From Nitrosarchaeum koreense MY1 (GTDB lineage Archaea; Thermoproteota; Nitrososphaeria; Nitrososphaerales; Nitrosopumilaceae): 64,000 nt of DNA. Made by a program: the position numbers and the translations under genes. Within the stretch, counting starts at the first letter, position 1. Every line of letters begins with the position of its first letter. The notes beneath the pieces were generated by a model, which was not told the origin of the DNA, did not search any database, and saw nothing but the letters and a program-made list of their open reading frames with translations. Shown piece after piece: positions 35,638-43,188 of the stretch. The DNA lies in contig NZ_AFPU01000001.1 of assembly GCF_000220175.1 (NCBI RefSeq), positions 841,512 to 905,511 of the forward strand. The letters are read 5' to 3'.

Positions 35638-36909
35638 TTGGAAACCAGTAAAAAATGGATATTTTTTGTATTGCCGTCTAGCATAACAGCTGAAGGACTC
35701 CACATAGTTATACCTCTGTATGTGCTTTTTCTTGGGGGTAATGTAGTCGATGTCGGTATTGTTGTAGGACTTCATTATGCATTATCTGCTATTGGTGCAG
35801 TTTTTTGGGGAAAAATTATCGATAAATATCACATAAAAAGATCAATTCTGATTACCTGTTTTTCAGCCATTACAATTTGTAGCATCGGATTATTTTTTAC
35901 AACTAATTTGAATTTAGTTTTTGTAATTTCGTCAATTGCAGGATTTTTCATCATCGGAAAGAGTCCAGTAACACAAGTACTTGTAATGGAGTCAGTGCCA
36001 AACAATCAGTGGAGCAGATTATTTACACAAATTTCAATCATAACGAGTTTTGGAAGTCTAACTGCATTTTTAGCAGGTTCGATATGGGATTCTTTTTTTG
36101 ATCTGAGACCATATTTCCTTTTTTGTGCGATTATGAGTTTTGCTGCAACAATTCTAAGTATCAAAGTGGGCAGTAAAAGCACCATTGAGAGACATACAGT
36201 AGTTCATTCAATTCATGGAATTAGGCATATTTTCAATCATAATAGATTACATTTTCAGCTAATCTTCACAAAGATTCCCCATCCACATGACTTTAAACCA
36301 ATCATATCAATTTTCCAAAGAAAAATATCTCATGAAATAGGAATACTATTTCTTACAAATTTTTTATTTTATTTTGGTAGTAATATTTTCTTTACAGCAT
36401 TTATACCATTTTTAAAAGAATTCAGATTTACAAATTCTGAAGTGTTTCTAGTATACATGGTTCAGACAATAGTATTACTTGTGATATTTTTCTTTGTTCC
36501 TCGTTTGATTTCAAAAATAACAGAAGAGCGGGCAACACAGATAGCATATTTACCAAGAATTTTAGGAATCATAATTGCTGTATCATTAATTCCAAGTATG
36601 ATTGGAATCAATTCTTTACTAACAGCAATAGTTTCAACTAGTTTGATGGTTTCGGCATTTTCGATTTTTAGTGTTTCAAATTCAATAATTCTTTTCAAAG
36701 CAATCCCCAAAGGTTTCGAAGGAAGGTATTTGGGGGTCAATAGTTTCATGGTCGGAGTCGGGATATTTTCAGGAGCATTAACTGCAGGTTACGTTTCAAA
36801 TGCATTAAGCTATTCAGCTGCATTCCTAATTGCAATTTCTATTTTATTATTTTCACTTTTAATGTTTAGAATATATCTAAAACACAGATTATCTCACAGA
36901 GTCGTTTAA
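35638..36909 (+). CDS. MFS transporter
   Basis: This 423-aa protein has twelve hydrophobic helices and the MFS loop 2-3 motif region 'GAVFWGKIIDKYHIKRSIL'. A longer central cytoplasmic loop (about 180-245) is His-rich ('IHGIRHIFNHNRLHF'). The substrate is unknown; the ends resemble multidrug or sugar efflux pumps. The start is TTG; no in-frame ATG or GTG is nearby. Confidence 0.82.
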   Translation: METSKKWIFFVLPSSITAEGLHIVIPLYVLFLGGNVVDVGIVVGLHYALSAIGAVFWGKIIDKYHIKRSILITCFSAITICSIGLFFTTNLNLVFVISSIAGFFIIGKSPVTQVLVMESVPNNQWSRLFTQISIITSFGSLTAFLAGSIWDSFFDLRPYFLFCAIMSFAATILSIKVGSKSTIERHTVVHSIHGIRHIFNHNRLHFQLIFTKIPHPHDFKPIISIFQRKISHEIGILFLTNFLFYFGSNIFFTAFIPFLKEFRFTNSEVFLVYMVQTIVLLVIFFFVPRLISKITEERATQIAYLPRILGIIIAVSLIPSMIGINSLLTAIVSTSLMVSAFSIFSVSNSIILFKAIPKGFEGRYLGVNSFMVGVGIFSGALTAGYVSNALSYSAAFLIAISILLFSLLMFRIYLKHRLSHRVV

Positions 36910-36974
36910 CAAATACCAAACTTATAGAAAAACAAGAATATAGATAAAAAGATTTTATTAAAAAAATTACTAGC

Positions 36975-37781
36975 CTACAATCGTGGCATTATGCTTAATC
37001 TAGATTTTGCAGACACTGCAATTATTGAGACAATTGCTACTGCTAGAATCATCACTGCAACAGTACCAAATTCTGGAACTACAACTCCATTATCTATTTC
37101 AACTTTAATTGATTGTTTATGTTCTGATGAGAGTCCTTGATTAGCAGTGATAGTGTAAAAACCATTTTCTTTCCAGAGAGGACCGCCAGATTTCATCTCA
37201 AGAGAAAACTTACCTGTATTGTCAGGCGTGATTTGGGCAATTGAAACCAAGTTTCCTTGAGGCGAAGTTACAATTAAGGTAATATCAGTTATAGAACTAG
37301 TGGTACTGCCAGATACAAGAATTCTATCACTACCAAATTCAGTGTCAGCGGATAAAGTAATGACACTTGGTTTTGTAGATATTATTCCAGAATCAGATGA
37401 TTTGACTGGGATTCCTTTTGGTGGAATCGTTGAACCAATTACCGTGAATTGTATTTCTGCAGTTTTTTCAGCATCAGGATGACTTGCAATCACAGTGTAA
37501 GTTCCATCCTTAAAACTTGGAAGTGTTGGATGAAACAATCTTTTGAATATACCGTCTTTATCAAATGATATTTGTGGAGCATAAACAGTTTCACCGTCAG
37601 GTGAGATAACAGTCAAAGTAAGAGGTTTGAACGTAGCAACGTCAGTTATTTTACCGGTAACTAAAACAGAATCCAAAGAATGAATTTCAGACTGGGTAGT
37701 TGCCAATTCGATCATAGGTTCTGCAAAAGCAGAGATTGGAATGGACATTGCAATTAAAACTAGCAAAACAGTCTTGAGCAC
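36975..37781 (-). CDS. PEFG-CTERM surface protein with Ig-like repeats
   Basis: This 268-aa secreted protein has a signal peptide (1-20, ending AFA), two Ig-like beta domains ('SVLVTGKITDVATFKPLTLT', 'RILVSGSTTSSITDITLIVT') and a C-terminal sorting signal: 'VPEFGTVAVMILAVAIVSII' (PEFG at 236-239) followed by a basic tail. PEFG-CTERM marks proteins processed by an archaeosortase in Thaumarchaeota. Probably a surface-anchored structural protein. Confidence 0.86.
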   Translation of the reverse strand: MLKTVLLVLIAMSIPISAFAEPMIELATTQSEIHSLDSVLVTGKITDVATFKPLTLTVISPDGETVYAPQISFDKDGIFKRLFHPTLPSFKDGTYTVIASHPDAEKTAEIQFTVIGSTIPPKGIPVKSSDSGIISTKPSVITLSADTEFGSDRILVSGSTTSSITDITLIVTSPQGNLVSIAQITPDNTGKFSLEMKSGGPLWKENGFYTITANQGLSSEHKQSIKVEIDNGVVVPEFGTVAVMILAVAIVSIIAVSAKSRLSIMPRL

Positions 37782-37868
37782 TTCATATATTGTAAACTGT
37801 TTCTATATTAATTATCCTATACAAATCAATTAAGATCTGCCAAAATTAGGATTAAAGTAAAACAAAGA

Positions 37869-38432
37869 TTATCCGTATGAGATCAATTTCTTTTCTTCTA
37901 ACATTGAATGAATCTGATGAATCGCGTTAAATGCCTGTTCAGATGATTTGCCACCTGTACAAATTAATTTACCAGATGCAAATAACAACATCACAGTTTT
38001 GGGATTAAGTTGTCGATGGATAAGTCCAGGAAATTGATCAGGTTCATACATACTACGAGGGAGTTTTGTAGCTGCTTCCTCAATGAGAATTTTTCCTCCT
38101 AAATTTACAGCTGTAACTACGTTTTGGATCATAATATCTGCATCATTTTTAATTTGGATATTTTTTGAACGTAGTAGATTTATGACGTTATTTAGAGCAA
38201 TATACGCATGTTTTTCTGATTTTGCACCGGTACATACCATATTACCAGTCCTGAAAATTAATGTCGTCGTTCTTGGTAAATTTATCTTAAAAACTGCGCC
38301 TGGAAATTGCTGTGGATTATAGCTGGAATCAGGAAATTTTCTTTTAATCTCATGTAAATCTAAACTTTGATCAATAGTTGCAGTTGCAACTACATTTTCA
38401 ATGCAAACAAGTGGGATAGTAAATGCCAGAAT
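37869..38432 (-). CDS. tbp: TATA-binding protein (non-canonical start)
   Basis: The coding frame gives a full two-repeat TBP saddle of 187 aa: 'IENVVATATIDQSLDLHEIK', 'YNPQQFPGAVFKI', 'LIFRTGNMVCTGAKSEKHAY', then repeat two 'IQNVVTAVNLGGKILIEEAA', 'YEPDQFPGLIHRQL', 'LLFASGKLICTGGK'. All four DNA-kinking Phe positions are present, so it looks functional. No ATG, GTG or TTG occurs in frame between an upstream TAG (38433-38435) and Met65. The expected start falls on ATT 38432 (or CTG 38429). The preceding frame is a C2H2 zinc-finger ORF ending in that TAG. Confidence 0.87.
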   Translation of the reverse strand: MLAFTIPLVCIENVVATATIDQSLDLHEIKRKFPDSSYNPQQFPGAVFKINLPRTTTLIFRTGNMVCTGAKSEKHAYIALNNVINLLRSKNIQIKNDADIMIQNVVTAVNLGGKILIEEAATKLPRSMYEPDQFPGLIHRQLNPKTVMLLFASGKLICTGGKSSEQAFNAIHQIHSMLEEKKLISYG

Positions 38433-38540
38433 CTACGCTCCAATTTGATTAAAAGGATGATTTGTTATATCATGGTGTATAGCAGCGTGTTGTTCTTGTT
38501 TGAATGTAAGATCACATCTATAACATTTCCATGATTTCAT
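38433..38540 (-). CDS. C2H2 zinc-finger mini-protein in frame with TBP
   Basis: An ATG at 38540 opens a 35-aa frame: MKSWKCYRCDLTFKQEQHAA, then a His-rich helix and a TAG at 38433-38435. The C-x2-C-x12-H-x5-H spacing (Cys6, Cys9, His22, His28) is a classical C2H2 finger. It is in the same reading frame as TBP and ends at the codon directly before TBP's first codon. It may be an independent micro-protein cotranscribed with TBP, or the N-terminus of a readthrough fusion. Confidence 0.65.
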   Translation of the reverse strand: MKSWKCYRCDLTFKQEQHAAIHHDITNHPFNQIGA

Positions 38541-38673
38541 AAATAATAGATAATGGTTTTTGAATATAACAATCACGTAGAAATCATTCACATAAATGAT
38601 CAGAATGTGCTAAATACAACTTAACAATTTAGATTTAAATTTCAAAATAAGAAAAATGATTTAACTAACAGAG

Positions 38674-39597
38674 TTAATTAAAAATTTTAATTGTTTGATT
38701 CATCAAAGTTTTTGTTGGAATTACAATACTCTCATTTTGGTCATTTGTAACAATAACATGTAGTAAATGTGCAGATGTAACTGTTCCAGAGACATCTCCA
38801 ATTTTGACTTTTTGCCCAACCTTTAGAATAGAACGTTGAGTTGAAGCACCCATGATGGATGCAGGAATCAAGTCTTTTAGTGCAAATCCCAAACCAATTG
38901 CAATTGATGCGCCAATAGCTACTGCGATGCTCCAAGAAAATGCAGACACCAGTATTGGAATAATATCTTGACCAACACCTAGTTGTGTGAAAGCAATTGC
39001 AAAGATTATTCCATAAATTACTGCTTTAATTACAGATATTATTAATCGTGGACTGCCAATATGATGATCCAATAATTGGTGCTCAATCCATTTACTAACA
39101 AAATTAACAACAATAGAACCAACAACAATTATCAATACAAAGGCAAGGAGATTTGGAACCCACAGCCATAGGCTTGTAAGAGCAGTTGATAGTTGCTCAA
39201 ACTGCAATGCATTAACTGCTGCAACTATAAAGAACAAATAAACAAACCAACGGATGGTTGCTGAAATTAGATTTACAGAGTTAAATTTACCATATACTTC
39301 TTCTGCCAGGTTTAGTTCCTGATTCTTTTGGCTGGTTTTTTGGAGTATTTTTGTTACAGCCTTAGTTGTAACTCTGCCTACGATTTTACCAGTAATAAAA
39401 CCAATGATTAGCAAAATAGCCGCTGCAATTATTTTTGGAGTGCTGTCTGCAACGCTAATTGCAAATTCTTTTAATGCCTCAGTTGTAGGTACATAGATTC
39501 CTTCAACAAAGCTTTCTTGGGCAAATGCAGAATTAAAACTAGTTAAGATTAACGAGATAGACAATATCGCTATCAAATATTGTTTTGAGCTTTGCAT
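38674..39597 (-). CDS. MscS-type mechanosensitive channel
   Basis: This 307-aa protein has an N-terminal signal-like helix, three to four transmembrane helices, and the MscS pore/beta domain: 'ASIAIGLGFALKDLIPASIM', 'LKVGQKVKIGDVSGTVTSAH' and 'IVIPTKTLMNQ'. It releases osmolytes on membrane tension. The cytoplasmic C-terminal alpha/beta domain of MscS is missing, so this is a short form. No partner gene is adjacent. Confidence 0.85.
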   Translation of the reverse strand: MQSSKQYLIAILSISLILTSFNSAFAQESFVEGIYVPTTEALKEFAISVADSTPKIIAAAILLIIGFITGKIVGRVTTKAVTKILQKTSQKNQELNLAEEVYGKFNSVNLISATIRWFVYLFFIVAAVNALQFEQLSTALTSLWLWVPNLLAFVLIIVVGSIVVNFVSKWIEHQLLDHHIGSPRLIISVIKAVIYGIIFAIAFTQLGVGQDIIPILVSAFSWSIAVAIGASIAIGLGFALKDLIPASIMGASTQRSILKVGQKVKIGDVSGTVTSAHLLHVIVTNDQNESIVIPTKTLMNQTIKIFN

Positions 39598-39652
39598 GGA
39601 TTTCTTCGTGAAAGATGCCGGGTTATTATACCTTGTGAGTAAAAGTTGTTAT

Positions 39653-39775
39653 CTAGACAACATCTTTACATTCACATTTTTTTTGTTTGTCTGAACGTGT
39701 ATACTTTAGTTTATGACAAACTTCACAGTATAATTGATTTGCCACATTCATACAAGCACATCGTAGTATATCCAT
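39653..39775 (-). CDS. Tiny zinc-ribbon-like protein (40 aa)
   Basis: From an ATG at 39775 the minus strand encodes MDILRCACMNVANQLYCEVC and a basic stretch ending 'KKCECKDVV'. Three C-x-C or C-x2-C pairs (CAC, CEVC, CEC) provide six cysteines. An ATG at 39787 would add four residues. Likely a small metal-binding protein; nothing is known of the function. Confidence 0.55.
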   Translation of the reverse strand: MDILRCACMNVANQLYCEVCHKLKYTRSDKQKKCECKDVV

Positions 39776-39817
39776 CTTTATCTTCATATTTTTGACATAC
39801 TAGATTGTAAAATTATT

Positions 39818-40363
39818 TTACCTTTTTTTAATTAACAATGTATTTTGTATTTCATGAAGACTGTTGATGAATTTTTGTTTTGCTTCAAACTCATCTTTAA
39901 CAGCAATAACTATCTCAGTTGGAGATAGCATTACATCTTTAACAACAAGAGGAGAGCTTAGACCCAACATCTCACATAAGATATCAAAAACGTTTTGGAA
40001 TTTTGAGTTATCTCTATACTTGTAAACAGTTTTTCCATCAACTATTTTTGGACTTGCATCTAGAGGTATTATCAAATTTGGAGAGCTTACCTCAGAGATG
40101 AAAGTGTTGATATCTTTATCGATTATATTTCTAAGATCAGTTTTGGTTCTTTCTAGTTGTTCTTTTGCTTTTTCTAGCTCAACTAATTTATCATCATAGC
40201 CAACGCCTATCATTTTTGCAAAAGTTGATTCGGTTGAACGCTTAAGGGGAATCTCATGTAGTTGGACGTTCACATTAGATAGTGAATCTTCTACATCATG
40301 TAATTTAAGACGGTTTTCCTTAATTTGGATGCCTAGATTTTCAAGAAATTCAAAATTTGACAT
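39818..40363 (-). CDS. Coiled-coil protein downstream of artubulin
   Basis: This 181-aa protein has an N-terminal helix pair ('LGIQIKENRLKLHDVEDSLS', 'KLVELEKAKEQLERTKTDLR') with heptad spacing, then an alpha/beta C-terminal half ('NLIIPLDASPKIVDGKTVYK'). I do not recognise the family. It starts six bases after the artubulin stop, so it is almost certainly cotranscribed and may be a cofactor or regulator of that polymer. Confidence 0.72.
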   Translation of the reverse strand: MSNFEFLENLGIQIKENRLKLHDVEDSLSNVNVQLHEIPLKRSTESTFAKMIGVGYDDKLVELEKAKEQLERTKTDLRNIIDKDINTFISEVSSPNLIIPLDASPKIVDGKTVYKYRDNSKFQNVFDILCEMLGLSSPLVVKDVMLSPTEIVIAVKDEFEAKQKFINSLHEIQNTLLIKKR

Positions 40364-40369
40364 ATCTTT

Positions 40370-41755
40370 TTAGCTAAATTGGTGGACTACATCCATCAAG
40401 CCCTGTTTAAATTCTTCAGTTGAGAGACCCCATCGACCATATTCATCTTTGTATCCATCCCATGCTTCTTCAGCTTCTTTTGCAATCTCCAAAATCTTTG
40501 GTCCAATCGCCTTTGTATTTACAAGAACGGCAATACTTGCTTGTTCCCCATCCATTATTGGGATTTTTACAAAGATCATTCTAGACTCTTCAATGTTGAA
40601 CTTATCCTTGATTATTCTTTTAATGGCCTCTCTCTCCTTAATATCAAATTCACCTTTCACTTTAACTAAAACACAACAAGAATCACGTGAGCTTCCATTG
40701 TTTCGAATATCATTTTCATCAATATCAAACAGTAATGCATCTTCTTTCTTACCAAGTTTATTTAGAACGTCCTCCATTGTGTTATTTTTTGTAGATGTCA
40801 ACATGTCTTTGCCCCATTGACTTTCAGATGGGCTAACTGGCATAATCCAAGGAATTGCAAATTTTGGTTTCTTTGTTGCAAGCCATGTACGATAATTAGA
40901 CATATCCCATTCAGTTTCTCGTGCAAATGAAGAAATAAACATCGAAATAGTGTTTGCAGCTATCAAATTCATTCCCTTGTAATCTTTCCAACCAACTTCA
41001 TGTTCTTTTGGAAGATCATCTATAATAGAAGGAATTTTTTGTAATTTCTTGTCATGTTGATGAGCAAGTTTTCTTAGTGCTTTATTTGAAACCAAGATAG
41101 AACAATCGCTGTATTTGATTTGGTATTCTAAATTCATTACAATGTTAATTGCAGCTGCCTCGAAAATTACGGGATCCCATCCAAATTCAGGCATTAATCC
41201 AAAAGTGGCAATTGTAGCATGTTCTTTGGTATTGGTTTTTATGTATTCAATAAACGCACTTGAAAATGAGCTTCCAGTTCCACCACCCATAGCAAATGGA
41301 ACAACATATCCTCTTACTGGTTCTGGGGAAATTGCAGATAGCTGTTTTTTGATATCAACTTTAGTCTTCATTTCTTCAAGGAATCTTGTCTTTCCTTCTG
41401 CCCAATTTCTTGCTGCTCCTCCTGCGCCATGAATTACATGCTGATCACGTAAAGCAAAAAGGTCAGGATATGATTGTAAAATTAGATTAGCAGCTCTTGG
41501 ATCAAGATCAACAAGCAGTGCCCTTGGAATAAGTGGAATATCACCATCACCGTATGATGGGGAAAATCTCAAAATTGTGCTTCCGTATCTTTTTAAAACT
41601 CGCGATTCATCTTTTGAATTCAATGTTGGCTTTAGAGGGTCTGCTCCAACATCTAACAGTAACCTTCGATATGATTCAGCCCCAAGTCCTATTCCACAAT
41701 GACCAAAACAGATCATAAGAACAGGTGCTGGTGGAAGAGGTGCTAATTTAGACAT
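40370..41755 (-). CDS. Tubulin-like GTPase of the artubulin type
   Basis: From ATG 41755 this is a 461-aa protein that follows eukaryotic tubulin rather than FtsZ. T1 'GHCGIGLG' is at 18-25 (tubulin GQCGNQIG); 'RALLVDLDPRA' is at 78-88; 'GAGGAARNWAEG' is at 110-121; the T4 signature loop 'GGGTGSS' is at 157-163; T7-like 'EWDMSNY' is at 282-288, with Asp284 present but Asn287 where alpha-tubulin has a catalytic Glu. It should bind GTP and polymerise. It follows a CdvB-like gene on the same strand. Confidence 0.9.
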   Translation of the reverse strand: MSKLAPLPPAPVLMICFGHCGIGLGAESYRRLLLDVGADPLKPTLNSKDESRVLKRYGSTILRFSPSYGDGDIPLIPRALLVDLDPRAANLILQSYPDLFALRDQHVIHGAGGAARNWAEGKTRFLEEMKTKVDIKKQLSAISPEPVRGYVVPFAMGGGTGSSFSSAFIEYIKTNTKEHATIATFGLMPEFGWDPVIFEAAAINIVMNLEYQIKYSDCSILVSNKALRKLAHQHDKKLQKIPSIIDDLPKEHEVGWKDYKGMNLIAANTISMFISSFARETEWDMSNYRTWLATKKPKFAIPWIMPVSPSESQWGKDMLTSTKNNTMEDVLNKLGKKEDALLFDIDENDIRNNGSSRDSCCVLVKVKGEFDIKEREAIKRIIKDKFNIEESRMIFVKIPIMDGEQASIAVLVNTKAIGPKILEIAKEAEEAWDGYKDEYGRWGLSTEEFKQGLMDVVHQFS

Positions 41756-41882
41756 GATTACTTGACCTAAAATGCTATTACGCTGCTCATTAATAAGAGA
41801 GTAGAACAAATTATACCAACCATATCGTGTTTAGATACTTTTTTACTTAAAAATTGTTTAAAAATATTGGTTTTTTAATTGT

Positions 41883-42503
41883 CTATTGAAGACCGATAGA
41901 GTTTGAAGATGAAATCCCAGTTGGAATTGATGGGAATTTATCACCAACACGAGTTCCAGCAACGGCAGCTGCTTCTTTAAGGATATTTTCAGTTTCTTCG
42001 TTTGATGCACCATCAAATTCAAAGCTTCCTTCAAATGAACCAGAGATGGATTCATTGAGAATACCAAACAACGATTCAAATTCACGGCTTACCTCTGGCA
42101 TGATTTTTCCCAAAGCTGGCTTTAATGCATTCATGGTTGCCATAACGGGGCCTAATGATGCCATTGCATCACCTAAATCAGATACGGTAGATAATCGTAG
42201 ATTAACTTGTTCTAAGGAGATCTTCATAGTGGTTAGAATTTTTTTGTTCTTTCTTATTTCCACTAATTCATTTGCAAGAACTCTGCCAGTGGAAATATCA
42301 TGGTTCTTTTTTGCCATTACAATTCTGTTAAATAATTTTGTATCTTTTTCATCTAATGTTTTTACTTTATAATCAAGAGTAGATACAGTTTTGTTTAATT
42401 GTACGAGAGAGTTTTGAATTCTTGGTTTAATTGGTGCTTCTTTTTTTAGACCACGAATATGGTCTGAAATTCCTTTTGATTGAGGATTATTCCAATTTGT
42501 CAT
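41883..42503 (-). CDS. cdvB: CdvB/ESCRT-III (Snf7-like) protein
   Basis: This 206-aa protein has the Snf7/ESCRT-III helical core: 'PRIQNSLVQLNKTVSTLDYK', 'DISTGRVLANELVEIRKNKK', 'LEQVNLRLSTVSDLGDAMAS'. ESCRT-III forms membrane-constricting filaments in archaeal division. The C-terminal part is low complexity with no winged helix, so this looks like a short paralogue rather than the main CdvB. It lies upstream of artubulin on the same strand. A cdvA or Vps4 gene is not present in this window. Confidence 0.85.
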   Translation of the reverse strand: MTNWNNPQSKGISDHIRGLKKEAPIKPRIQNSLVQLNKTVSTLDYKVKTLDEKDTKLFNRIVMAKKNHDISTGRVLANELVEIRKNKKILTTMKISLEQVNLRLSTVSDLGDAMASLGPVMATMNALKPALGKIMPEVSREFESLFGILNESISGSFEGSFEFDGASNEETENILKEAAAVAGTRVGDKFPSIPTGISSSNSIGLQ

Positions 42504-42656
42504 GAAATTCTATTTTATATGATTAAACAAGATCATAATCAAATGAGTTGAAGATATTATACAAACTAGATAGTTTTGTGGAATGAGAGCTATTCAGACA
42601 GTCAAAATTTAACGAATTGTATGAATCAATATATTGAACAAATAGGCATGATTTGT

Positions 42657-43184
42657 GTGAGTAAATCTTTTGAGAGGCCAAATTGGGATGAATATTTTAT
42701 GCTTCAAGCAGAATTGGCAAAACTTCGTTCAAATTGTATGACTAGACAAGTAGGTGCAGTAATTGTTCGTAAAAATAGACAGTTAGCAACAGGGTATAAC
42801 GGAACACCTCCAGGAATTAAAAATTGCTTTGATGGAGGATGCAAACGTTGTCAACTAAGAATGGAGGGAAAGATAGAATCAGGAGCATCGTTGGACAGGT
42901 GCCTTTGTAATCATGCAGAGGCAAATGCAATAATGCACTGTGCAATATTAGGAATTGAAGCTGGCATAGCAGGAGCTATTCTATACACAACATTTGTCCC
43001 ATGTTTAGAGTGTACAAAGATGGCAATAACAATTGGAATTAAAAAATTTGTATGTCTTGATTCGTATCCAGAAACTGATTTTGAATTATTAAAAGAAGCG
43101 GGAGTTGAAGTGATTCAATTAGATAAAAGTAGAATCACTAAGTGGGCAAAGGAGCTAGTAAGCAAATACGAAAATTCTAAGTGA
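42657..43184 (+). CDS. dCMP deaminase (ComE-like)
   Basis: This 175-aa zinc deaminase has 'RQVGAVIVRKNRQLATGYNG', catalytic 'CNHAEANAI' and 'VPCLECTKMA' (PCxxC). It converts dCMP to dUMP for thymidylate synthesis. The frame is open from 42576, but GTG 42657 fits the family start ('KSFERPNWDEYF') and follows an AT-rich TATATT box by 26 bases. It is followed four bases later by DNA polymerase B, so the two may share a transcript, coupling precursor supply with replication. Confidence 0.88.
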   Translation: MSKSFERPNWDEYFMLQAELAKLRSNCMTRQVGAVIVRKNRQLATGYNGTPPGIKNCFDGGCKRCQLRMEGKIESGASLDRCLCNHAEANAIMHCAILGIEAGIAGAILYTTFVPCLECTKMAITIGIKKFVCLDSYPETDFELLKEAGVEVIQLDKSRITKWAKELVSKYENSK

Positions 43185-43188
43185 TCAT

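Noticed and set aside
37869-38240. Truncated TBP of 123 aa starting at Met65
   Set aside because: The frame upstream encodes the first half of repeat one with all expected motifs, so the protein must begin before it.
40370-41755. FtsZ
   Set aside because: Motifs around T1, the VDLDP strand and the GAG..NWA segment follow tubulin and not FtsZ.
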